Position numbers and translations under genes: made by a program
NCBI GenBank assembly: GCA_050633665.1
Contig: JBOEGY010000008.1
Coordinates: 310,001 to 374,000, forward strand
Reading direction: 5' to 3'
Source of the DNA: JAUIAI01 sp050633665
GTDB lineage: Bacteria > Pseudomonadota > Gammaproteobacteria > Burkholderiales > Burkholderiaceae_E
Length of the DNA stretch: 64,000 bases
Shown here: piece by piece, positions 26,788-34,919 of the stretch
How the letters are laid out: every line of letters starts with the position of its first letter
Position numbering within the stretch: position 1 is the first letter of the stretch
Notes under the pieces: generated by a model
What the model was told of the DNA's origin: nothing
The model's database searches: none
The model's input: only the letters and a program-made list of their open reading frames with translations

Positions 26788-29162
26788 CGCACACTACCGG
26801 TCTTGAACGCGCCCACCTCTTTTAGCAGCGTGCGGGCGCACTCCACCAGCTTGTTGGTCTCGACCCCCTGCCCCTGCAATTCACGCAGCGTATCGGCATT
26901 GGCGGTCGTAATTCTCGCGGCCCGGTCCTGTAGCTGCAGGCTCAACGCGGCCTGCTCCTGAACCGAAGTCGACAAGGTCGCAATCCGGGTCACGACTGCC
27001 TCTATTTCATTGCGGGTCTCGCCCATGGCGCTATCGGCTTTCGCCACGTTATCGCTGATCTCAACGATCTGGCCAATTGCGCTCCCGACGGCACCGACGG
27101 TCTCGGCAGTTTCGGTCTGAATCGCCGATACCATCCGGCCGATCTGGGCGGTTGCCTGCCCGGCTGAGCGTGAAAGGCGCTTCACCTCATCGGCCAGTCC
27201 GGCAAATTGCCGCCCGGCCTCACCCGCTGCCGCGGCCTGCAATGAGGTATTCAGGGCCAGAATACCCGTGCGTTCGGAGATCGACTCAATGATGCCGACG
27301 ACCTGCCCAATCTCTTGAGAGTGCTCGCCCAGCCGCTTGACTCTTTTTTCAGCCTGCCGGATCAGGTCGCGCGCTTTCAAGACCCCGTTGGCTGTCGCCC
27401 GCACCGTGCGTGAGGCTTCCAGGCTGGCAGAATCCGCCCGGCGGGCGTCTTGCTCGGCAGCCGCCGCCTGGCTGGTTGCCTGGCCAATCGCCTGGGCAGC
27501 GGTGGCGACCTCCCCGACGGCCAGGCTGACCTCTTCGCGCTCACGTCCGATATGTTGCTCTGCCAACTCCCCTTGCGATTTGACGGACAACGTCGCGCGG
27601 GCAACCTCCTGAGCAACTCCGCTGACATGCGCCATGGCTCGACTGGTCTCTTCGGTCAGCATATTAAGGGCATCGGAGATTGCACCGGTCACATCCTCGG
27701 TGACCGGAACACGCATGGTGAGATCCCGGCTCGTGGCGATCGTGCCCACGGTTTCCATAATCCGGACGACTGAAGCATTTAGCTCGGCGCTTTCGCGCGA
27801 GGCTTCATTAATGGCTGCTGCCCGTTCATCCAGCACGCGGTCCAGTGCCTCCGCGATGCCATTCGGGTCTTGATTGCCGCGCAACTCGGTTCGCATCGAG
27901 TAGTCCCCGGCCCGCAAAGCCTTGATGGTTTTTAGCAGGCGCGGCGGCACTTTTGACGCGGTTCGCCCGTAACGATAGGCAAGCGAACCGAATAGTCCTG
28001 CGATAAGCAAGATGCCGGCAAGCAGTGGCCACAGCAAGGGTTTGACCGCCTCAAAGACAGATATATGCCCCTGAAGTATCGCCAGGGTCATCGGGTTGCC
28101 GGCAATATCGAGACGGCGCACCGCCGCGAGCGCGGGCTCGCCAGATTGGTCATTGGTCACCGACATGATTCGGGCAGAGGTACGCTGAGACTCCCGCAAC
28201 AAAGCGGCATTCAGACCGTCGTGATTCTTGCCAACCAGCAAACGGGTTTGTGGCGTCTCGTTGGTAAACGGCGACGGATTAACGGCGGTTTGTTCGAGAT
28301 GCTCCAGAAGCCGGCTGAAACTGGACTGCGCCAGTAACAGATAGCGGCCACCACCTTCAGTCATCGGGGCGGTAAGCCAGGTGACCAGACTGGCTTGTTT
28401 CTGCGCATCGGAACCGTCTGCCGCGAACGGCGCAAACCGAACGAACTGAGCAACAGCGAGTGCATCATCGTTTAAGCCATCGGGCGAGCGCACCGCATTT
28501 TCAAGGGCATTGATAAGCGGCAGATCGGCCACGCTGGATGCCTCCAGGGATGCGCCGATCCGACCGGCCAGCGGGTCGCTGCCCGCCCACTGAATCTGAA
28601 GTGTCTCAGCATCAATGACCGCCAGATGCGTGAGATGGGCACGGTTGGCGATCCGGTTAAATACGGGAGCACCAAGCGTTTCGGAAGTATCGCTCTGGCC
28701 TGGCTCAGCCAGGAAACGACCGGGAATACCCAACTGGGCCAGCAGCCGCATGGCCTCGGACTGATTGTCGAAATACTCGATCACCCGGCTCGCCTGCAAA
28801 TCTCGGAACACGCCAAGTCGCTGCGCATCTGCCAGCCGGGCCTGTCGTTCGTATAGACCGTGAGCCAGCCAGGCGCAAAGCGCCAGCGTGGCCAGGGTAG
28901 CCAGAACAACCCACAAAGCATGAGGCAGCCGCGCGGCTCTGGCTGTCTCACTCACAGCGCCGGCGGCGGGTCTCCTGGTTGAGTTACCCCCCGCCAGGGC
29001 CGCTGGAGCCGGTCTGCGTTCAACCGGCGACGCACTGTCATCGGCAGTGGCAGCGGATTCGGCCACAGAATCGCTTTTGGCGACCTCGTTCGCCAGATTC
29101 ATCTCAGCCACAAGAAGCGCTTCCCCATTCGGAGCTGCGGCCTCGGCATTGGACTTTGCCAT
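26784..29162 (-). CDS. pilJ: PilJ, type IV pilus methyl-accepting chemoreceptor
   Basis: Inner-membrane receptor that feeds the Chp kinase. The 792-residue protein has a cytoplasmic Ala-rich N-terminus and a first transmembrane helix around residues 82-104 (LWVVLATLATLALCAWLA). A periplasmic sensor region of about 270 residues follows, then a second helix (LWPLLAGILLIAGLFGSLAY) and HAMP-like sequence. The signalling hairpin carries the PilJ-type tip ISERTGILALNTSLQAA and FAGLADEVKRLSRSAG. The tip has SERTGILALN rather than the usual AFQTNLLALN, characteristic of PilJ. It lies directly between pilI and chpA. Confidence 0.94.
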   Translation of the reverse strand: MAKSNAEAAAPNGEALLVAEMNLANEVAKSDSVAESAATADDSASPVERRPAPAALAGGNSTRRPAAGAVSETARAARLPHALWVVLATLATLALCAWLAHGLYERQARLADAQRLGVFRDLQASRVIEYFDNQSEAMRLLAQLGIPGRFLAEPGQSDTSETLGAPVFNRIANRAHLTHLAVIDAETLQIQWAGSDPLAGRIGASLEASSVADLPLINALENAVRSPDGLNDDALAVAQFVRFAPFAADGSDAQKQASLVTWLTAPMTEGGGRYLLLAQSSFSRLLEHLEQTAVNPSPFTNETPQTRLLVGKNHDGLNAALLRESQRTSARIMSVTNDQSGEPALAAVRRLDIAGNPMTLAILQGHISVFEAVKPLLWPLLAGILLIAGLFGSLAYRYGRTASKVPPRLLKTIKALRAGDYSMRTELRGNQDPNGIAEALDRVLDERAAAINEASRESAELNASVVRIMETVGTIATSRDLTMRVPVTEDVTGAISDALNMLTEETSRAMAHVSGVAQEVARATLSVKSQGELAEQHIGREREEVSLAVGEVATAAQAIGQATSQAAAAEQDARRADSASLEASRTVRATANGVLKARDLIRQAEKRVKRLGEHSQEIGQVVGIIESISERTGILALNTSLQAAAAGEAGRQFAGLADEVKRLSRSAGQATAQIGRMVSAIQTETAETVGAVGSAIGQIVEISDNVAKADSAMGETRNEIEAVVTRIATLSTSVQEQAALSLQLQDRAARITTANADTLRELQGQGVETNKLVECARTLLKEVGAFKTGSVR

Positions 29163-29163
29163 G

Positions 29164-29646
29164 TCAGGAAGTTACCTCAAGGGGGTCGGACAGACAGCAA
29201 TCAATCAGACGGGCAAGATCAAACGCCCGAACCCGCCTGAGTTCGTCGTTGGATTCGCCGGGCTCATCACTGGTCACCCGATAAGCAGTGCCCAGGGCCG
29301 GACCAAAAGCCAGGTTATCTGATTCCCCTTCAGCCACTTCGCCGAGCAGATTCACCGTGCCCGGCGGACTATCGCAAATCAGCCCGACAGCCTCATGGGA
29401 ACTCCGCAATACAACCAGTTGGCACCGCTGCACGATAGGCAGCAGGTCGGTTGCCTGCGAATGGGTATCAAACACCGGCACCGGATGGCCCCGCAAGTGC
29501 ATCATGCCCAGTAGGCGTCGCGGCGCTCGTGGCAGGGGGTAGACAATTGCCTGCGCAAAATACTCACACGGCATCCCAGCGGGCAACAACAGCCGCATAC
29601 CGCTGATTTCGACGTCAAACCGGATCGCGGCAGAATCGGCGCTCAT
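29164..29646 (-). CDS. pilI: PilI, CheW-like adaptor
   Basis: CheW-family scaffold that couples PilJ to the ChpA kinase. The 160-residue protein has the CheW beta-barrel signatures: LPLPRAPRRLLGMMHLRGHPVPVFD near the middle and the following conserved VVLRSSHEAVGLICDSPPGTVNLL. It ends one base before the pilJ start and begins inside the pilH stop (ATGA overlap), so the two are probably translationally coupled. Confidence 0.9.
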   Translation of the reverse strand: MSADSAAIRFDVEISGMRLLLPAGMPCEYFAQAIVYPLPRAPRRLLGMMHLRGHPVPVFDTHSQATDLLPIVQRCQLVVLRSSHEAVGLICDSPPGTVNLLGEVAEGESDNLAFGPALGTAYRVTSDEPGESNDELRRVRAFDLARLIDCCLSDPLEVTS

Positions 29647-30026
29647 GGAGCAAGCTTCAGCGCTTGCAAGACATCGTCGCTCGCAAACGGTTTGGCAATC
29701 AGCTCGCGCCCGCCCTGGGCTCGCGCCCAGATTTGGTCGGCGCGCTGGCTTTTCGTCGAAACAAATACGACGGGAATGCCCCGGGTCGACTCATCGCCAA
29801 TCAGTCGGCGGCAAGCCTGAAAGCCATCCATCTCCGGCATCATGATGTCCATGAAAATGATTTCGGGCCGCCCTGCTTTGGCCCGAGCCACCGCCTGCAG
29901 GCCATTTTTGGCCTGGGCGACCCGCCAGCCGGCCCTGACCAGAATAGAGGACAGGCGGTCGCGGTCCGGCGAATGGTCATCTGCGACCAGCGCCAGCCGG
30001 GCTTTCTCAGCGTTCGGTTTGGTCAT
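29643..30026 (-). CDS. pilH: PilH-type single-domain response regulator
   Basis: CheY-like phosphoacceptor of the pilus chemosensory pathway; PilH-type proteins oppose or terminate PilG-type output. The 127-residue protein is a full receiver: the acidic pair D16-D17 in LVADDHSPDRDRL, phospho-Asp in IIFMDIMMPEMDGFQ, a conserved Ser in VVFVSTKS, and Lys in LIAKPFASDD. It is the only intact single-domain receiver in this operon. The gene overlaps both neighbours by four bases. Confidence 0.88.
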   Translation of the reverse strand: MTKPNAEKARLALVADDHSPDRDRLSSILVRAGWRVAQAKNGLQAVARAKAGRPEIIFMDIMMPEMDGFQACRRLIGDESTRGIPVVFVSTKSQRADQIWARAQGGRELIAKPFASDDVLQALKLAP

Positions 30027-31048
30027 TGACCTGTTCCAGTATTAAGCCAGGGAGAGTGAGCATTACCCCAGTCGATCTGCCGGTTGCTCTGCCGGCGCAG
30101 CGCCCGGGCCTGACGGAGTGGCTTGCTGATTGCCGAGGTTAGCTCTTTGACACCGAATCGCGAAGATAGCAGGCAGACCTGGCCAGCGAAGAAAGCCAGC
30201 ACATGGTCGAGCAAGACCTGCTTCTCGCAGACGATCAGCACCACGACGTCCGGATGCTCCCGTCGGATCCGACGAGCCAGTCCAAAGGCCGAGCCACCGC
30301 GCAGATGGCGGGCCAGGACCACAAATTTGGTTTCCTGTGCCTTGATTGACTCCAGCGCCTCAGACGGCTCGGCAAGAGAAGTACACCCGACCAGCAACTG
30401 GCCCGACAGCGCGATGGTCTGCTCAAACTGGCTGACGACCTCCGGCTTGAGGCCAATCAACAAGGTGTCGTTGTGGACGACCAGCGCATCGGACTTTGCC
30501 ATTGCCGGTTCCGGCTCTGACTCATCAACTGACTCGGCGGCTTCTGGGATGTTCTGAACCGGTGAATCAGCAGCGGGTTCTTCAATCAGCTGCGCCGGTT
30601 CGGCGCGGGCAGCCTGCTCAGTGTTAAGCAAACCGACTCCTGGCTCCGCGGCTTCAAATTCCTGTTCCATCAAACGGTTCAGACACGGTAACAACTCGAG
30701 CCCGAGCCGTTCCTGATGGATCATGTAGTTGGTTCGCGCAGGGGAGCCCGCCGGCACGACACTAACGGTAGGCACTGAAGTCCCGCCCGACCGCGCCTGA
30801 GCCAACGCGCGCACGCCGTCCGGATGAAAAGGATTGACGATCACGATGTCGGCCGGCGACTCGGCGCAAGCGTCCTGACGAACATATCTGAACCGTTCGC
30901 TATTGCCATGCCGGAAGACGATATCCACCAGGCGCATGTCACGATCTGCGATGCCTTCGCAGTTGACCCGGACCAGCCGCAAGTGATCAGTGCTCGCGCG
31001 ATCACTCTGCACAGCGTTTCCCTGCGAACCGTCGACCTGGTTTTTCAT
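30023..31048 (-). CDS. Tandem pseudo-receiver protein at the head of the pil chemosensory operon
   Basis: A 341-residue cytoplasmic protein in the position normally held by pilG. The start is the ATG at 31048, preceded by a near-perfect Shine-Dalgarno (AGGAGGGAGG, 8-base spacer). Two receiver-like folds flank an acidic Glu/Pro/Ala-rich linker of about 55 residues. In the first, the phospho-Asp strand reads ADIVIVNPFHPDGVRAL, with Asn at the acceptor position. In the second, it reads FVVLARHLRGGSAFGLARRI, with Ala instead of Asp. Neither half shows the paired acidic metal-binding residues, so phosphorylation looks impossible. The function is unknown; it is inferred to act as a docking or output protein for the Chp pathway. 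Confidence 0.8.
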   Translation of the reverse strand: MKNQVDGSQGNAVQSDRASTDHLRLVRVNCEGIADRDMRLVDIVFRHGNSERFRYVRQDACAESPADIVIVNPFHPDGVRALAQARSGGTSVPTVSVVPAGSPARTNYMIHQERLGLELLPCLNRLMEQEFEAAEPGVGLLNTEQAARAEPAQLIEEPAADSPVQNIPEAAESVDESEPEPAMAKSDALVVHNDTLLIGLKPEVVSQFEQTIALSGQLLVGCTSLAEPSEALESIKAQETKFVVLARHLRGGSAFGLARRIRREHPDVVVLIVCEKQVLLDHVLAFFAGQVCLLSSRFGVKELTSAISKPLRQARALRRQSNRQIDWGNAHSPWLNTGTGQ

Positions 31049-31079
31049 GAACGTTGCCTCCCTCCTGAAATGCACTTTG

Positions 31080-31107
31080 ATTTTACCGATTCGGCGCCGT
31101 CAGACAA
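31080..31107 (-). promoter_or_regulatory. Putative sigma-70 promoter of the pil chemosensory operon
   Basis: On the minus strand TTGTCT (31102-31107), a 16-base spacer and TAAAAT (31080-31085) form a good promoter (4 of 6 and 5 of 6). Initiation here would give a leader of about 25 bases carrying the strong AGGAGGGAGG ribosome site before the pseudo-receiver ATG at 31048. The promoter lies in the gap shared with the divergent metY gene. Confidence 0.55.
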
Positions 31108-31115
31108 TTGACGAG

Positions 31116-31139
31116 AGAGGCGATTAAGACTAGGCCTCT
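31116..31139. repeat. Dyad upstream of metY
   Basis: AGAGGC (31116-31121) and GCCTCT (31134-31139) form a perfect 6-bp inverted repeat with a 12-base centre. It lies in the divergent pil/metY gap, just upstream of the first possible metY start at 31143. It may be an operator or a leader hairpin. Confidence 0.3.
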
Positions 31140-31211
31140 GACATGACAGAGCGCACCGAATATACGCCAGTCTTGAACTCGCTCAACGATTCAACGTGCT
31201 ACGATTTTTCG

Positions 31212-32534
31212 ATGAAAAAACCTGACTTTCACCGCTTTGACACATTGGCGCTGCATGCCGGTGCCCAGCCGGACCCGACAACCGGTGCGAGAGCCACGCC
31301 CATCCATTTGTCGACTTCGTTCGTCTTTCGTGATTCCGATCATGCGGCGGCCTTGTTCAACATGGAATCCAGTGGCCATGTCTACTCCAGAATCAGCAAC
31401 CCGACTGTCGCGGTCCTTGAGGAGCGCATCGCCGCGCTGGATGGTGGTGTTGGCGCGATTGCGACCGCCAGTGGGCAAGCCGCATTGCATCTGACAATAG
31501 TTTCCCTCGCACAGGCCGGCTCGCATATTGTCGCCTCGCGTTCGCTATACGGTGGCTCCCACAATCTGCTGCACTACACTTTACGCCGGTTTGGCATCGA
31601 GACCACTTTTGTCGATCCCAGAGATGAGAATCAGTGGCGCGATGCAATCCGTCCTGAAACCCGAATGTTCTTTGCCGAAACGCTGGGCAACCCTGGCCTG
31701 GACGTTCTGAATATTCCTGCGGTTTCCGCGATAGCCCATGATGCCGGAATCCCGCTGGTTCTGGACGCCACTTTCACCACGCCCTGGTTGATGCGCCCGT
31801 TTGAATGGGGTGCCGATATCGTGATGCATTCGGCAACCAAATTCTTGTGCGGTCATGGCACGGCCATGGGCGGCCTTGTTGTCGATAGCGGCAAGTTTGA
31901 CTGGCAGGCCCATGGCCGCCACCCGGAACTCACTGAACCCTATGACGGCTTCCACGGTATGGTCTTTGCCGAAGAGTCTCCGATTGCTCCGTTTCTGCTC
32001 AGAGCCCGCCGGGAAGGTCTGCGCGACTTTGGCGCCTGCATGAGCCCAATGAATGCGTTTCAGATTCTGCAGGGAATCGAGACCCTGTCGATGCGGATGC
32101 CACGGCATGTAGCCAACGCCCGAGCCGTTGCCGATTTCCTCGTCGATCAGCCGCAAGTCAAGTCGGTAGGCTACCCGGATCTCGCCTCGCATCCTGACCA
32201 TGAACTCGCCCGCAAGCTGTTACCCAAAGGCTGTGGCGCCGTGTTCAGTTTTGAGCTTGACGCTGACCGCGCCACTGGCCGCCAGTTTGTGGAATCGCTG
32301 CGGCTGTTCTCGCATCTAGCCAATGTCGGCGACGCAAGATCGCTGGTAATTCACCCGGCCTCAACCACTCACTTCAGAATGGACGATGCCGCGCTAGCCC
32401 AGGCCGGGATCGGTCAGGGGACGCTGCGACTGTCAATCGGTCTGGAAGACCCAGACGACTTGATCGAAGATTTGCAGGCCGCGTTCCGAACGGCTTTCCG
32501 CAAACCGCGCCAACCCGGCAAGGAGAAATCCTAA
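31212..32534 (+). CDS. metY: O-acetylhomoserine sulfhydrylase (MetY-type)
   Basis: PLP-dependent enzyme of the Cys/Met metabolism family, making homocysteine from an O-acylhomoserine and sulfide. The 440-residue protein has LALHAGAQPDPTTGARATPIH, YSRISNPTVAVLEERIA, SRSLYGGSHNLL and DATFTTPWLMRP. The PLP-Lys motif is MHSATKFLCGHGTAMGG. Length and the SLYGGS-to-FGIETTFVDP segment favour MetY over the shorter succinyl-homoserine enzyme MetZ, but the acyl donor is not proven. A start at 31143 would add 23 residues and has a better AGG ribosome site; 31212 is preferred because homology begins there. The next gene follows with no gap. Confidence 0.88.
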   Translation: MKKPDFHRFDTLALHAGAQPDPTTGARATPIHLSTSFVFRDSDHAAALFNMESSGHVYSRISNPTVAVLEERIAALDGGVGAIATASGQAALHLTIVSLAQAGSHIVASRSLYGGSHNLLHYTLRRFGIETTFVDPRDENQWRDAIRPETRMFFAETLGNPGLDVLNIPAVSAIAHDAGIPLVLDATFTTPWLMRPFEWGADIVMHSATKFLCGHGTAMGGLVVDSGKFDWQAHGRHPELTEPYDGFHGMVFAEESPIAPFLLRARREGLRDFGACMSPMNAFQILQGIETLSMRMPRHVANARAVADFLVDQPQVKSVGYPDLASHPDHELARKLLPKGCGAVFSFELDADRATGRQFVESLRLFSHLANVGDARSLVIHPASTTHFRMDDAALAQAGIGQGTLRLSIGLEDPDDLIEDLQAAFRTAFRKPRQPGKEKS

Positions 32535-33392
32535 GTGAAAACCGAGCTCGCCGACGGCAGCATCGCCTACTCCTATACCGGCAATCAGGCACTGGACCCC
32601 AATAAACCGGCCGTTGTGTTTATTCATGGCGCCCAGAATGACCACAGTGTGTGGGCCTTGCAGAGCCGTTATCTGGCCCATCACGGGTACCAGGTCCTGG
32701 CGATCGATCTTCCGGGTCATGGCGCCAGCAATGGTGCGCCGCTGCCGAGCATTCCTGCGTTAGCCGACTGGATCAACACTTTGCTCGACACCCTTGGGAT
32801 AGCGCGGGCTGTGCTGGTCGGTCACAGTATGGGGTCGCTGATAGCGCTGGCTTGTTCGCATCGACATCCCGGGCGGGTCAGTGGCCTGGCCCTGATTGGC
32901 TCCGCGTTTCCGATGAAAGTCTCTGAACAACTGCTGACAGCAGCAGCCAACGATGAGGCACAAGCCATCGACATGATTTGCAACTGGTCGCACAGCGGGC
33001 TGACATTCTGGCCAGGCAATCCGGGCTTCTCGGTGTTCATGCTGTCCAAGCGACTGATGCAGCGCCAAAAGCCTGGCGTTCTGGCCGTCGACTTTAATGC
33101 TTGCAACGAATGGGAGGACGGTATGGAAGCGGCCCAGGCTTGCACCTGCCCGACGCTGCTGATCAGTGGCGCGAACGACATGATGACGCCGGCGCGAGCC
33201 ATTAAACAGATCCACCTGGCACTAACCGATACAGCCACCTCCTCTGGTCAGCCCAGTCCGAAGCATCTTATTCTGCCCAACTGCGGACACTCCATAATGG
33301 CTGAGCGACCATCCGAAGTCCTGAACGCTTTGAAACCGTTTCTGGAAGCATGCAACGCGACAACCCCGCGCAAGGCAGTCAGCTCATCGTGA
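32535..33392 (+). CDS. Alpha/beta hydrolase
   Basis: Probable cytoplasmic esterase or related hydrolase of 285 residues; the substrate is unknown. It shows the oxyanion strand VVFIHGAQNDHSVW, the DLPGHGAS motif, the nucleophile elbow GHSMGS (Ser), a late acid region (TLLISGANDMMTP) and the catalytic His in LPNCGHSIMAERP. It starts with GTG at 32535, immediately after the metY TAA, with an AAGGAG Shine-Dalgarno lying in the metY end. This suggests a shared transcript, possibly a MetX-like or detoxifying partner, but no specific role can be read. Confidence 0.85.
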   Translation: MKTELADGSIAYSYTGNQALDPNKPAVVFIHGAQNDHSVWALQSRYLAHHGYQVLAIDLPGHGASNGAPLPSIPALADWINTLLDTLGIARAVLVGHSMGSLIALACSHRHPGRVSGLALIGSAFPMKVSEQLLTAAANDEAQAIDMICNWSHSGLTFWPGNPGFSVFMLSKRLMQRQKPGVLAVDFNACNEWEDGMEAAQACTCPTLLISGANDMMTPARAIKQIHLALTDTATSSGQPSPKHLILPNCGHSIMAERPSEVLNALKPFLEACNATTPRKAVSSS

Positions 33393-33760
33393 GACAGGAA
33401 ACCACCGAACAGGCCGGCGCGCTAAAGTGGTCTATTGTCGTGGCGATGGCGCTTCTGGCGGCATTATGTATCGCCTGGGAAACCGCTCTTGCCCCGATCC
33501 GCGAAGGCGCCTGGTTACTCAGCCTGAAGGCCATTCCGCTATTGATGGCATTGCCCGGGATGATCAGAGGCCGCATCCGGACGTTTCAATGGTGGTCGAT
33601 GCTCACCATGATTTACTTGTCCGAAGGCCTGGTCCGGGCGACCACTGAAACCGGTTTGAGTCAGACACTGGCCTGGGTCGAAGCGGGCTTGTCGGCGATA
33701 ATCTTCTTTATGGTGCTGGCCTGGTGCAAGATTGTTCGCAAACCCGCCTACGCAGCGTGA
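33350..33760 (+). CDS. DUF2069 small membrane protein
   Basis: A 136-residue predicted inner-membrane protein with four hydrophobic segments (IVVAMALLAALCIAW, WLLSLKAIPLLMALPGMI, FQWWSMLTMIYLSEGLV, VEAGLSAIIFFMVLAW). The spacing and the KAIPLL motif match the DUF2069 family, of unknown function. The ATG at 33350 overlaps the hydrolase gene by 43 bases. A GTG at 33389 would instead make a GTGA overlap with its stop and give 123 residues; both are possible. The stop overlaps the convergent dusA end by 13 bases. Confidence 0.75.
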   Translation: MQRDNPAQGSQLIVRQETTEQAGALKWSIVVAMALLAALCIAWETALAPIREGAWLLSLKAIPLLMALPGMIRGRIRTFQWWSMLTMIYLSEGLVRATTETGLSQTLAWVEAGLSAIIFFMVLAWCKIVRKPAYAA

Positions 33761-34770
33761 CGACTCATCTGCCCCAAAGCTCGCTCAATCAGCGCCGGGT
33801 CATTGGCAGCCAGTTGTCCGGCATCGCTCAATGTGCGCCGCCAGGCGCGGGCGCCCGGCAAGCCGTTAAACAGACCGAGCATATGCCGGGTTATCCGGCG
33901 CAGCGGCACGCCTGAGCGAACCTGTCGCTCGGCATAAACCACCATCGCGTCTACAACTGATTCGCGGGTGAGCGCCTGCCGCTCATCGCCACGAAGGAAC
34001 GAACCGTCGTCGTAACGGGCATAGTCGGCATCGACAGCACTGAGAATCCAGGGATTGTCATAGGCAGCCCGCCCGACCATTACCCCAGGCAACGAGCCCA
34101 GCGCCGCCGCAATCTGGGCATGGTCGGTCAACCCACCGTTGAGCCAGAACTGACAGTCGGGAAACTCGGTCGCAAGTCGGTGCACGACGTCATAGCGTAG
34201 CGGCGGAATCAACCGGTTTTCTTTCGGCGAGAGCCCTTCCAGCCAGGCATTTCTGGCATGAACAATAAACGTGCGGCAGCCCGCCTCGGCAATCGTGCCG
34301 ACAAAATGCGTGACCATTTGCTCGGATTCATCCCGACCCAGACCGATCCGGTGCTTGATCGTGACCGGAATGCCGACCTGATCTGCCATCGCCCGATAAC
34401 AGCTTGCGACTAGATCGGGTTCCTTCATCAGACAAGCGCCAAAAGCGCCACTCTGAACCCGGTCACTCGGGCATCCACAATTCAGGTTGATTTCCTTGTA
34501 GCCAAACTGCTCGCCAATTCGGGCCGCCAGCGCCAGCTCTGCCGGGTCGCTGCCGCCAAGTTGCAAGGCAACCGGGTGCTCGGCCGCTTCAAAACCCAGC
34601 AGTCGCTCACGCTGCCCGAAGCGAATCGCCGCGCTGACGATCATCTCGGTATAGAGCAAGGCGTGCTGACTTAATTGACGGTGAAAGTAGCGGCAATGAC
34701 GGTCGGTCCAATCCATCATTGGCGCAACTGCAAAGTAAGGACGGGGCAAGACAGGTTTAACCAGTGACAT
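33748..34770 (-). CDS. dusA: tRNA-dihydrouridine synthase A
   Basis: FMN-dependent enzyme that reduces uridine to dihydrouridine in the D-loop of tRNA. The 340-residue protein starts near the conserved FAVAPMMDWTDRHCRYFHR. It has LLYTEMIVS, HPVALQLGGSDP, EINLNCGCPSDRVQ (with the catalytic Cys in GAFGACLM), VTIKHRIG and FIVHARNAW. The C-terminal part carries NGGLTDH and VMVGRAAYDNPW. The ATG at 34770 is preferred over one 20 codons upstream because homology begins there, but it has no clear Shine-Dalgarno. The gene stands alone, convergent with the DUF2069 gene and divergent from the OpgC-type gene. Confidence 0.93.
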   Translation of the reverse strand: MSLVKPVLPRPYFAVAPMMDWTDRHCRYFHRQLSQHALLYTEMIVSAAIRFGQRERLLGFEAAEHPVALQLGGSDPAELALAARIGEQFGYKEINLNCGCPSDRVQSGAFGACLMKEPDLVASCYRAMADQVGIPVTIKHRIGLGRDESEQMVTHFVGTIAEAGCRTFIVHARNAWLEGLSPKENRLIPPLRYDVVHRLATEFPDCQFWLNGGLTDHAQIAAALGSLPGVMVGRAAYDNPWILSAVDADYARYDDGSFLRGDERQALTRESVVDAMVVYAERQVRSGVPLRRITRHMLGLFNGLPGARAWRRTLSDAGQLAANDPALIERALGQMSRHAA

Positions 34771-34919
34771 GGCAATTACTGAACACGGAATCCGAGATGG
34801 TAGTACACCGGCGGATTCAATTGGACGCAATTGTTACCAGTCCACCTCATATTTAGTGCACCAACGGCATGAGCTAGTCGAATACGCTCGCGGCTCATCT
34901 ACTTCCTGCCCGGCCAAGC

